The position numbers and the translations under genes were made by a program. Shown here in pieces: positions 1 to 5,364 of a stretch of DNA of 5,364 nucleotides. The notes beneath the pieces were generated by a model. That model had not been told where the DNA came from, made no database searches, and saw nothing but the letters and a program-made list of their open reading frames with translations. Position 1 is the stretch's first letter, and every line of letters starts with the position of its first letter. The DNA is from an uncultured bacterium (lineage in GTDB: Bacteria; Verrucomicrobiota; Kiritimatiellia; RFP12; UBA1067): positions 1 through 5,364 of the forward strand of contig CACYEO010000015.1 of assembly GCA_902773475.1 (NCBI GenBank), given 5' to 3'.

Positions 1-1809
1 ACCGGCCGGGACGATCGCGGACGCGCCGGCGGGATAGAACGGCTCCTTCGGAGAAGGCGCCTTGCCGTCTTTCTTGAGTATCTGCCAGCCCATGAGTTCA
101 AACGGCGCGCCTTTCATATTGACTTTCAAAATACCCATTCCCGCGCCGGCGGCGGTGGCGTACACCTGGTACGGGCCGTAGTCGAGACCTCGACCGGAAC
201 CCCACGAACCGTCGGCGACGAACGTGTCGATGTAGACGGTTCCGTGCGCGGAAGGCGTGAACTCGAGCCATCCGTCGTCGGCAGGGTCGACCGAGCCGGA
301 AAGCTTTTCTTTCGTTCCAAGGAGCGCGGCTTTCCCGCCGGAAAGCGTGTACACGCGCGCGCCGAGGCGCAGATCCTGCGCGCCCGCCGCCGCTTTCACG
401 CGGTACGTCACGCCCGCGCGCGCCGCTATCGCGTACGTGTTCGTCCATATTGCATCGGAAAGAACCGCATCGGACGACGCTTCCGCGTCGGGGCACAGCA
501 CCGGCGATTCCACCGTCGCGTCGGGGACGGGGGAGAGGCTCTCCTGCGGGAACACGGGCGCGACTTCGCGCACGGTCAGTTCGACCTCGCCCGCGTAAGG
601 CTCTTCGTCTTCGCTTTCAAGCTGCTGGCACACGCCCACGTAGATCAAACCGCTCTTGGCCGAAAAGCCGGAAGGCGCGGTCCACACGCAGCGCAAGTCG
701 CTCGCGGATCCTTCTTCGCCGCCCGTGCGGAAGTTCTCGGCAAGGATATTGCCGCTCTTGTCGTACACGCGCATTATCAGCGCGGCGTCGGCGCCGGACG
801 TCTCGAACACGTAGCTGCAGTCCTTCTCGCAGCCCGACACTGCAAACAGTTCCTGGTCGATCACATCGTCCCAACCCGCGCCGGCGGGATCGCACATGTA
901 TCCGGGATTGAACGGTTCGGACGTCTCGCCCACGGCTATCGGGGTGGAATCGTGCTTCTCGGGCGAAAGCGCGGGCATGACCTGGTACCACAGTTTGAAC
1001 GGCTCGCCCGCCGGCATCTGGAATCTGAATTTCACCGCAGTGGAATCGCCGGGCGTGATCGAATACGCTTCGATGCAGTCCTCCCAGCCGTAGTACGGTT
1101 TCACCGTGCCGGTTTCGTCTTCTTCCGCGAGATTCACCTGCGGATCACTGTCGGCGTAGATTTCAAGCCCGCCGGTCTCCTCCACGCCTATGAGATACTT
1201 GCGCCCCTTCGCGAGTTTTGCGGAAGTTTCAATGAAATACCCTTCGCTGTCTTCGTCTGGCGCGCATTTGTCCTTCGATATGCTTTCCTTGAACGATATC
1301 TTCCTGGGGTTGGTCTCGGAGCCGAGCGGATCGTTCTCCGGCTCGTCGCCCCAATCGTCGCCGGGGAAACTGGAACGTCCCTTCTCGTAGTAGAGCGTAA
1401 ACTTGTTGTTCGCTTTGACATCCTCGTCCCAGAAGCCGCTCACCGTGACGGTGAAACTTACCGAAGAAATGCTGGAAGGCACCGAATCCCAGTCCTCGGC
1501 GTCAAGCAGCACGTATTCCGTGCCGTCCTCCTTGCTCGCCATGCCGGAAGCCCAGATCCACTCTTCGTAGGTTTCGCGGTCTTCCTTGTACTTGTATTCG
1601 CCCTCTACGTTGAGCGAGCACATGCAGTCTTCCGTGCCCGGAACCACCCAGAAGGTGTATTCCTCGCCGCGCTTGACGGACACTTTGGTCGTCCATTCGC
1701 CGTCGTTCGATTTCGTGAACTCGCCGGTTTTTTTGGTCGGACCCGCCTCGGCGCACAGAAGCGCCGCAGAGCAGAAGAACGCCGCCGCAAATACTTTGAA
1801 TGTTTTCAT
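1..1809 (-). CDS. Secreted modular beta-sandwich protein with signal peptide (3' partial)
   Basis: An ATG at 1809-1807 opens a frame with no stop to the left edge, giving 603 codons; the C-terminus is missing. The start is supported by a Shine-Dalgarno-like AAGGGA, by its position just after the upstream stop, and by a Sec signal peptide (residues 1-22). The mature part reads as successive beta-rich modules: about 28-142 (many aromatic strands, acidic), 165-280, 300-414 (pre-peptidase-like, with DKSGNIL), 448-552 (jelly-roll-like), and from 557 a module with the pattern YPAGASAIVPAG just before the edge. It is rich in Asp and Glu and carries ten Cys outside the signal peptide. No catalytic residues are recognised. 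The final module resembles strand motifs of repeated domains in large PVC-type surface proteins, an impression from memory. It is probably a secreted or surface protein in one operon with the gene at 1836-5364, and may be its paralog. Function unknown. Confidence 0.9.
   Translation of the reverse strand, partial: MKTFKVFAAAFFCSAALLCAEAGPTKKTGEFTKSNDGEWTTKVSVKRGEEYTFWVVPGTEDCMCSLNVEGEYKYKEDRETYEEWIWASGMASKEDGTEYVLLDAEDWDSVPSSISSVSFTVTVSGFWDEDVKANNKFTLYYEKGRSSFPGDDWGDEPENDPLGSETNPRKISFKESISKDKCAPDEDSEGYFIETSAKLAKGRKYLIGVEETGGLEIYADSDPQVNLAEEDETGTVKPYYGWEDCIEAYSITPGDSTAVKFRFQMPAGEPFKLWYQVMPALSPEKHDSTPIAVGETSEPFNPGYMCDPAGAGWDDVIDQELFAVSGCEKDCSYVFETSGADAALIMRVYDKSGNILAENFRTGGEEGSASDLRCVWTAPSGFSAKSGLIYVGVCQQLESEDEEPYAGEVELTVREVAPVFPQESLSPVPDATVESPVLCPDAEASSDAVLSDAIWTNTYAIAARAGVTYRVKAAAGAQDLRLGARVYTLSGGKAALLGTKEKLSGSVDPADDGWLEFTPSAHGTVYIDTFVADGSWGSGRGLDYGPYQVYATAAGAGMGILKVNMKGAPFELMGWQILKKDGKAPSPKEPFYPAGASAIVPAG
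154..468 (-). other. Jelly-roll-like module in the left-hand protein
   Basis: Residues 448-552 read as alternating strands: NTYAIAARAGVTYRVKAAA, LRLGARVYTL, WLEFTPSAHGTVYIDTFVA and YQVYATA. The Gly-x-Thr-Tyr strand opening and the aromatic closing strand suit a carbohydrate-binding-like or pre-peptidase-like jelly roll. Family not identified. Confidence 0.4.
568..813 (-). other. Pre-peptidase-like beta module in the left-hand protein
   Basis: Residues 333-414 run YVFETSGADAALIMRVYDK, then SGNILAENF, a Gly/Glu-rich loop, and GLIYVGVCQQ with closing strand EVELTVREV. The arrangement and the identical DKSGNIL motif match the module at 3945-4265 of the neighbouring gene. Confidence 0.5.
1744..1809 (-). 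other. Sec signal peptide (residues 1-22) of the left-hand protein
   Basis: The N-terminus has Lys at 2 and 5, a hydrophobic core from about residue 6 to 19 (Val, Phe, Ala, Leu, Cys), then A-E-A before Gly23, which fits a signal peptidase I site (Ala at -3 and -1). Cys19 follows Ala-Leu-Leu, a poor lipobox because -1 is Leu and not Gly, Ala or Ser, so lipoprotein processing is less likely. Confidence 0.85.
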
Positions 1810-1835
1810 CTCATTCCCTTTCGCTGCAAGATTTT
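1810..1835 (-). promoter_or_regulatory. Short intergenic gap with ribosome binding site
   Basis: Only 26 bases separate the upstream TGA from the ATG at 1809. On the minus strand the gap contains AAGGGA at 1820-1815, five bases before the ATG, a plausible Shine-Dalgarno sequence. An out-of-frame ATG at 1814-1812 stops after two codons (ATG AGA TGA) and is not a credible start. The gap has no room for a separate promoter or a stem-loop terminator, so the two genes are probably cotranscribed. Confidence 0.7.
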
Positions 1836-4800
1836 TCAGTCGAGCTCTCCCGAAACCACCGGCCCGCCTTTGCGGACTGTGCGCTTGCGGGTTTTCCCCG
1901 TCGCCGCGTCCTTGTATTCGAACGCCGCGCCGTACCAGTACGCGCCGCAGGCGACCGGCCCGTCCGCATCGGGCAGAGCGGCGGCCTTCCATTTGGCCGA
2001 CAGCGTCCTGCCTTCTTCGTCGAACTTGAACGAGCCTGCCGCGATTCCGGAGGTCTTGTTCAATTTGAAATCAAGCAGTCCGGAATCGCAGGAGAACGAA
2101 TAGAGCGCCGGGTCGCCGGATTCTTCCTTGTCGTAGAGCGAACCGGCCGCAGACAGATCGTTGCGGTACGAAGCCTCCGGGACGTTCTTCTCTTCGTGCG
2201 ACCAGAACGGAACCGCCATGCCGGACGCGGCAGGCGCGGAATCACCGTCGATTTCCAGCAGCGCGGAAAGAGTGTCGGCCGAAGACGACGAGAACACCGC
2301 AAGCAGCATGGGGCCGTCCGGACCGGGTGAAAGCACGGCGGTGCCGCTCACGCTCTCGCCGTTGGCAAGCGTTCCCGCGAACGTCACCTTGCCGGAACGC
2401 AGCGCGGAAGCGGTGTCGAATTTCAGCCGCAGCGCCGCAGCGCCCGTGCAGAGCGTGTTTTCATGCATGTTTTCCGGATCCGCCATCGGCAGCGCAAGCG
2501 TGGCGTTGCCTTCGTAATCCTCAGCCGGATTGTCCTTGCTCCACGGCCTGAATCCGGCCGGAACCGCGAACGCCGCGGGGCCGTTTTCAAGATCTGGATC
2601 CGCTATCTCGCCTGTTATCGACCCGTCGTTGGAAAACACCACGTTCAATGAATACTCGAGCCCGGAAGCCTTGCGCTCCGCAGAGACCTCGACATACGGG
2701 TTGCCGCCGCCGTCGATTTCCACGTCGCCGAGCGCGGGGGCGGAGAACGATACGGACTTGCCGCCGGCCTTGCGGTAGCGCGCGCTCGTCTTGCCCTTGG
2801 CGGAAACGGTCAGATCCACCGTGCCGCACAGCCGGTTCGTCACGCCGTCGAAGGCGATCGCCGGAATGCCGGCGTACGTGCGCGCATTGTCGAAACCGGC
2901 TATCTTGTCCGCAAGCGCGGTTATGCCGATGGTGACATCCACGGGCAGCGAGTAGACTGTGGAATTCCCGTCCTTGAGAACCGCCCTGTATGTGCTCTTC
3001 GCCGTTGTCGCAGCGGTGGGCGTTCCGGATATCACAAGCTTTCCGCCTTCCGCATCAAGCGACGCCTTGAGCCCGGAGGGGAGGGATCCAGATATCTTCT
3101 CCACGCGCAGAGGCGTCAGACCTTCCGCGACTTCCGCCAGCGCGACCGCGTTGGAGAATGTCGTGTACTGCGTGCCGGAGAACACCGCGGATTCGCATTC
3201 GAACGCCGGGGACTTCGCGTTGAGCACCTGTATCTTCACGGTCGAGGCGGAGGAGACCACCTTGAACCCGTTGGAAGCCGTCAGCGTGACGACCGCTTCC
3301 GTGCGCGCCCCGGTGAACAGCTCCGCCGGCAGTGCGATATCGGCCTGCTTCACGGGGACGGGATCTTTTTCCGCCCAGTGCAGGCAGTTGGTAGCGAAAG
3401 CTTTGCCGCCCGCCTTTACCGTGAGTATTCCGTCGGCGACGCCTCTGGAGCCGTCGCGGCGGCGGACGTCGATCTTCAGCGTGTCGCCCGCCTTTATGTA
3501 GTATTTGCCGTCGCCGGACTTGCCGGGATGGACCACGGAATCTATCAGCAACACGCCTTCCTCGGCGGGGTCGTTGTCCTGGTAGGAAACCGTGAAGCGT
3601 ACGATGCCGGCCTGCGCCTGACCGTCCACGACCGCAAGATCGAACACGATATTGCCGTCGCCCAGCCACGTTTCATCGTCGGGCAGCGAAAGGTCGAGGG
3701 TTTTTGCACCGCTTTCGAGATTCGCCCATTCAACGAACTGTGTTTCAGACGCCCATCCGAAGGCTGCGGATTCGGCAGTCGTCAATTCCCTGTTCAGCGT
3801 CACGGACACCTTGACGGCGCCCGTGTAGCCGGTGCGCGAAAGCGACATCTTGTACACGCCGTTGGTGATTTCCGCTCCGCCTTCCTTTATCGAAACGGAC
3901 GATGCCGCAAATCCAACAGTTCCGCTGTCTGCCGGCGCGCTTTCGGCGGAAAGCGTATATTCGAACGAGGTCTTCCCGCCGTGTTTCGCGGCGGCGTCGA
4001 TTCCGGATTCGACGCGCACGAACAGTCCGGCGTCGAGCTGTGCGGCGGTGAATGCGTATATGCCGCCTTCGAACTGCGGCTCGAGAATGTTGCCGGACTT
4101 GTCAACGACCGTCAGCGCAGGCGACTTGCCGCCCGCCGCCACGGTGAACTTCAACGCGGTCTGCGCGGGGAATCCCTTGAGCGCAAAGCAGTCCGCCGCA
4201 TCGGAAAGCTGCAGCGTCTGCGTTCCGGACCCTTTATTCCAAGCAAGCTCGAGTTCCGTTTCAATTCCGTCGTTGCCCGCCTCGGCCTCTTCATCCGCAA
4301 GCGGAAGCGCTTCCGTCAAACGCGCGATGTTTTCGGCAGTCTCGAACACGCCGGCCTGCGTAGAATACGCGGGAACGTGCGCGAACACCGTACCGTCCGC
4401 CCGCACAAGGATTATCTGCGGCGCGGTCGCGCCCTGTCCGGATGCCTCACGGAAAATCCGGCACCCTGCGAACGCTGCCGCCGAAAGAACCTCCGCAAAC
4501 GCAGGATCCAATCCCTTGCAGGAAAGATAGTACGCGCCGGAAGCGCCGCCGGCGGACGCCTTGTCGTAGGTCAGCAGCGAAGCGCCTTGCCAATTCTCCG
4601 AATCCTCCGGACAGTCAAGGACGATATTGCGCACTTTGTTGGCAAGCGCCCAATTCTTGTATTCGGCTGTAGCAAAGAACCCTGCGAGTTTCGCCATGCG
4701 CGCGTCCGCCACCACGGAACCGCAGACAATAAGGAATATGTTGCTTTCTGCGGATTTCAAGTTGCCGCAGGCGACATCCAAAGCGGCGGAAGCCGCTTCT

Positions 4801-5364
4801 GCAAAACCTTCCGCACCGGAGACGGCGGCAGAGGCATCCGCCACGGCCTGTTCCTTCGCGGGCATCGCGGAGACTGCGGTGTCGTAATCACCCTGCTTGT
4901 CCGTGCAGACCCCTTCAAGCCTTTCAAGTTCGGTCTGGGCGTCCGCCACGGCCTGTTCCTTCGCGGGCATCGCGGAAACTGCGGTGTCGTAATCCCCCTG
5001 CTTGTCCGTACAGACGCCTTCCAGCCTTTCAAGTTCGCTTTCGGCGAGATACGCGGCCTGCTCTTTCGATGTGATGTCGCCGACTTTGCTTTCGTAGTCT
5101 GTTTGCTTGTCCGCGCAATCTTTCTCGGCCAGCCTCAAATTGACGGAAGATTCAAGAACCCAATCAAGCGCATTATTCGCCTCGGTGGAATTTTGCCCGT
5201 ATTGCTGAATTGCGTTTTGCCAGCTGTTCGATGCGGAAGAAAGATCGTTTGTCGCAAGAACGCAAACATTTTGCGCATTCGTCCATGCAACATACGCCAA
5301 GTTCGTTGCCGCTATCGCCTGCGCAAGATTATTGGTGGCGGCGACATACTCGTTCGTGGAATAG
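1836..5364 (-). CDS. Large multidomain protein, coiled coil + thioredoxin-like + Calx-beta + He_PIG (5' partial)
   Basis: The frame is open to the right edge (first complete codon at 5363) and ends with TGA at 1838-1836, giving 1175 visible residues. The true start lies outside the window; the TTG at 5300 is internal. Counting from codon 5363, residues 1-207 are Ala/Asn-rich and helical, with 35-residue repeats. Residues 208-356 form a thioredoxin-like fold without CxxC, 367-473 a pre-peptidase-like beta domain, 481-599 a Calx-beta domain ending in YQDNDP, 602-714 a further beta-sandwich and 717-816 a putative-Ig domain. Residues 819-1171 are unnamed beta-rich modules. No catalytic motif, transmembrane helix or PEP-CTERM/LPXTG-type sorting signal is visible in this part, and the C-terminus is hydrophilic (ends GELD). 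The domain set is typical of secreted or surface-attached proteins; export is inferred because the N-terminus is missing. A role in adhesion or matrix assembly is possible but unproven. Its stop lies 26 bases before the next gene, which suggests cotranscription. Confidence 0.93.
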   Translation of the reverse strand, partial: YSTNEYVAATNNLAQAIAATNLAYVAWTNAQNVCVLATNDLSSASNSWQNAIQQYGQNSTEANNALDWVLESSVNLRLAEKDCADKQTDYESKVGDITSKEQAAYLAESELERLEGVCTDKQGDYDTAVSAMPAKEQAVADAQTELERLEGVCTDKQGDYDTAVSAMPAKEQAVADASAAVSGAEGFAEAASAALDVACGNLKSAESNIFLIVCGSVVADARMAKLAGFFATAEYKNWALANKVRNIVLDCPEDSENWQGASLLTYDKASAGGASGAYYLSCKGLDPAFAEVLSAAAFAGCRIFREASGQGATAPQIILVRADGTVFAHVPAYSTQAGVFETAENIARLTEALPLADEEAEAGNDGIETELELAWNKGSGTQTLQLSDAADCFALKGFPAQTALKFTVAAGGKSPALTVVDKSGNILEPQFEGGIYAFTAAQLDAGLFVRVESGIDAAAKHGGKTSFEYTLSAESAPADSGTVGFAASSVSIKEGGAEITNGVYKMSLSRTGYTGAVKVSVTLNRELTTAESAAFGWASETQFVEWANLESGAKTLDLSLPDDETWLGDGNIVFDLAVVDGQAQAGIVRFTVSYQDNDPAEEGVLLIDSVVHPGKSGDGKYYIKAGDTLKIDVRRRDGSRGVADGILTVKAGGKAFATNCLHWAEKDPVPVKQADIALPAELFTGARTEAVVTLTASNGFKVVSSASTVKIQVLNAKSPAFECESAVFSGTQYTTFSNAVALAEVAEGLTPLRVEKISGSLPSGLKASLDAEGGKLVISGTPTAATTAKSTYRAVLKDGNSTVYSLPVDVTIGITALADKIAGFDNARTYAGIPAIAFDGVTNRLCGTVDLTVSAKGKTSARYRKAGGKSVSFSAPALGDVEIDGGGNPYVEVSAERKASGLEYSLNVVFSNDGSITGEIADPDLENGPAAFAVPAGFRPWSKDNPAEDYEGNATLALPMADPENMHENTLCTGAAALRLKFDTASALRSGKVTFAGTLANGESVSGTAVLSPGPDGPMLLAVFSSSSADTLSALLEIDGDSAPAASGMAVPFWSHEEKNVPEASYRNDLSAAGSLYDKEESGDPALYSFSCDSGLLDFKLNKTSGIAAGSFKFDEEGRTLSAKWKAAALPDADGPVACGAYWYGAAFEYKDAATGKTRKRTVRKGGPVVSGELD
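1851..2909 (-). other. Unnamed beta-rich C-terminal modules
   Basis: Visible residues 819-1171 contain three similar-looking stretches. The first is GTVDLTVSAKGKTSARYRK with KSVSFSAP after it, the second is GKVTFAGTLANGESVSGTAV, and the third is GLLDFKLNKTSGIAAGSFKF followed by LSAKWKAA and GAYWYGAAFEY. Each pairs a Gly-led strand with a Lys/Thr/Ser-rich strand and a GS.SG-type turn, as in small beta-barrels. I recall similar tails on large PVC-type proteins but cannot attach a family name. It could be a surface anchoring or secretion tail. Confidence 0.45.
2916..3215 (-). other. Putative-Ig (He_PIG-type) domain
   Basis: Visible residues 717-816 contain the signature SGSLPSGLKASLDAEGGKL followed by VISGTPTAATT and a closing strand pair (TYRAVLKDG, VDVTIGI). 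The order LPxGL, then a short strand, then ISGTPT is typical of He_PIG domains in cadherin-like surface proteins. The role is structural or adhesive. Confidence 0.8.
3222..3560 (-). other. Unassigned beta-sandwich segment
   Basis: Visible residues 602-714 alternate short hydrophobic strands with polar turns, for example KYYIKAGDTLKIDVRRRDGS and TEAVVTLTASNGF, ending VKIQVLNAK. It looks like an Ig- or fibronectin-type sandwich linking the Calx-beta and putative-Ig domains. I cannot name a family. Confidence 0.4.
3567..3923 (-). other. Calx-beta domain
   Basis: Visible residues 481-599 start VGFAASSVSIKEGG, continue with a MSLSRTGYTGAVKVSV strand pair, a TAES...F segment, LDLSLPDDETWLGDGN, and close with FTVSYQDNDP. 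This matches the Calx-beta pattern (EG near the start, RTG, a DD turn after the acidic strand, and a closing DND). Family members usually bind calcium through acidic loops; the DDE and DND residues are present here. Confidence 0.75.
3945..4265 (-). other. Pre-peptidase C-terminal-like beta domain
   Basis: Visible residues 367-473 have the layout of bacterial pre-peptidase C-terminal (PPC) domains: a leading strand before the LSDAADCF segment, a strand ALKFTVAAGG, then ALTVVDKSGNIL and a closing strand FEYTLSAES. Such domains are common in secreted proteins and have no catalytic role of their own. The left-hand protein has a counterpart at 568-813. Confidence 0.55.
4296..4742 (-). other. Thioredoxin-like domain lacking the CxxC active site
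   Basis: Visible residues 208-356 show a core strand NIFLIVCGS, then an ARMAKL helix, an FFATAEYKNWALANK helix with a following strand NIVLDCPED, and later TAPQIILVRADGTV. The last element matches the cis-Pro loop and strand pair of thioredoxin-like proteins, and the whole resembles the DUF255/thioredoxin_7 style, where GSxWCxxCR is expected. Here the equivalent is GSVVADAR, with Val and Ala in place of the two Cys. The fold call rests on motif order; loss of redox activity is inferred. Confidence 0.65.
4833..5141 (-). repeat. Three tandem 105-bp / 35-residue coiled-coil-like repeats
   Basis: Copies at 5036-4938 and 4931-4833 are offset by exactly 105 bases. They encode the same 33 residues (from ELERLEGVC to KEQAVADA) and differ at six bases, all silent third positions. 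A diverged first unit at 5141-5037 keeps the Cys, the DKQ.DY block and the KEQA block. Five heptads fit 35 residues: putative 'a' positions are Leu2, Cys9, Tyr16, Met23 and Val30 of each unit. A Pro after Met23 (or Thr-Ser in unit 1) before KEQA probably starts a new helix, so the structure may be bent or hairpinned and not one straight rod. The repeats lie between the Asn-rich stretch and the thioredoxin-like domain. Confidence 0.92.
5253..5357 (-). repeat. Two diverged 17-18 residue Asn-rich helical repeats
   Basis: Visible residues 3-19 and 20-37 of the upstream protein align as TN-x(1-2)-YVA-x-TN followed by about seven mostly small or hydrophobic residues, and a third TN begins at 38. 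The DNA copies are well diverged. They lie at the edge of the window, so more units may exist upstream. The stretch is probably helical, and the period of about 18 residues equals five alpha-helical turns. Confidence 0.55.

Noticed and set aside
22..890. Identical 14-base string at 22-35 and 877-890 as a repeat element
   Set aside because: Both encode Pro-Ala-Gly-Ala in frame with GC-rich codons; chance and codon bias explain it.
98..991. Minus-strand open frames at 98-496 and 617-991
   Set aside because: They are Arg-rich products in other frames of the left-hand gene, whose own frame is unbroken from 1809 to the edge.
1753..1755. Cys19 as a lipoprotein acylation site
   Set aside because: The preceding residues are Ala-Leu-Leu; Leu directly before Cys does not fit a lipobox, while A-E-A before Gly23 fits signal peptidase I.
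1810..1835. Promoter or terminator between the two genes
   Set aside because: Twenty-six bases are too few, and there is no inverted repeat with a T-run in the reading direction.
244..2103. Long plus-strand open frame (619 codons from a GTG; the frame is open from position 1)
   Set aside because: Over 244-1809 it is the exact codon-register antisense of the left-hand gene, open because that gene uses no TTA, CTA or TCA codons there. Its product is rich in Arg, His and Ala with no recognisable domain, and the minus strand has a signal peptide, a ribosome site and sensible modules.
2959..4530. Plus-strand open frames at 2959-3501 and 3832-4530
   Set aside because: They lie inside well-supported Calx-beta, He_PIG and thioredoxin-like coding sequence on the minus strand, and their Ser/Ala/Pro-rich products show no domain.
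5298..5300. TTG at 5300 as the start of the right-hand gene
   Set aside because: The same frame stays open through 5363 and the repeat pattern (TN..YVA.TN) crosses the TTG, so the gene starts beyond the window.

Overview
The window looks like a GC-rich bacterial chromosome segment. It holds parts of two large genes, both on the minus strand, so it reads right to left. The upstream gene enters from the right edge with its 5' end missing and stops at 1836. After a 26-base gap, the second gene starts at 1809 and runs off the left edge with no stop codon. I see no RNA gene, mobile element, CRISPR array, promoter or terminator. Coding sequence fills almost the whole window.

The right-hand gene (1836-5364, 1175 visible residues) encodes a mosaic protein. 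In order from its visible N-terminal side it has an Asn/Ala-rich helical stretch, three 35-residue coiled-coil-like repeats (two identical in protein sequence), a thioredoxin-fold domain that has lost its CxxC site, and a pre-peptidase C-terminal-like beta domain. These are followed by a Calx-beta domain, another beta-sandwich, a putative-Ig (He_PIG) domain and about 350 residues of unnamed beta-rich C-terminal modules. The left-hand gene (1-1809, 603 visible residues) begins with a clear Sec signal peptide and continues as a string of acidic, Cys-containing beta-sandwich modules.

Both products look exported and built from extracellular adhesion-type modules. They share a pre-peptidase-like module with an identical DKSGNIL strand motif. 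They probably form one transcription unit of related surface or secreted proteins, perhaps tandem paralogs of which we see the back of one and the front of the next. The domain style (very long secreted proteins, Calx-beta plus He_PIG, a thioredoxin-like domain beside coiled coils) together with the GC content suggests the PVC superphylum, perhaps Kiritimatiellota or Lentisphaerota from a gut-type habitat. That assignment rests on resemblance and is only weakly supported. No enzyme active site was recognised, and the biological role of both proteins is unknown.
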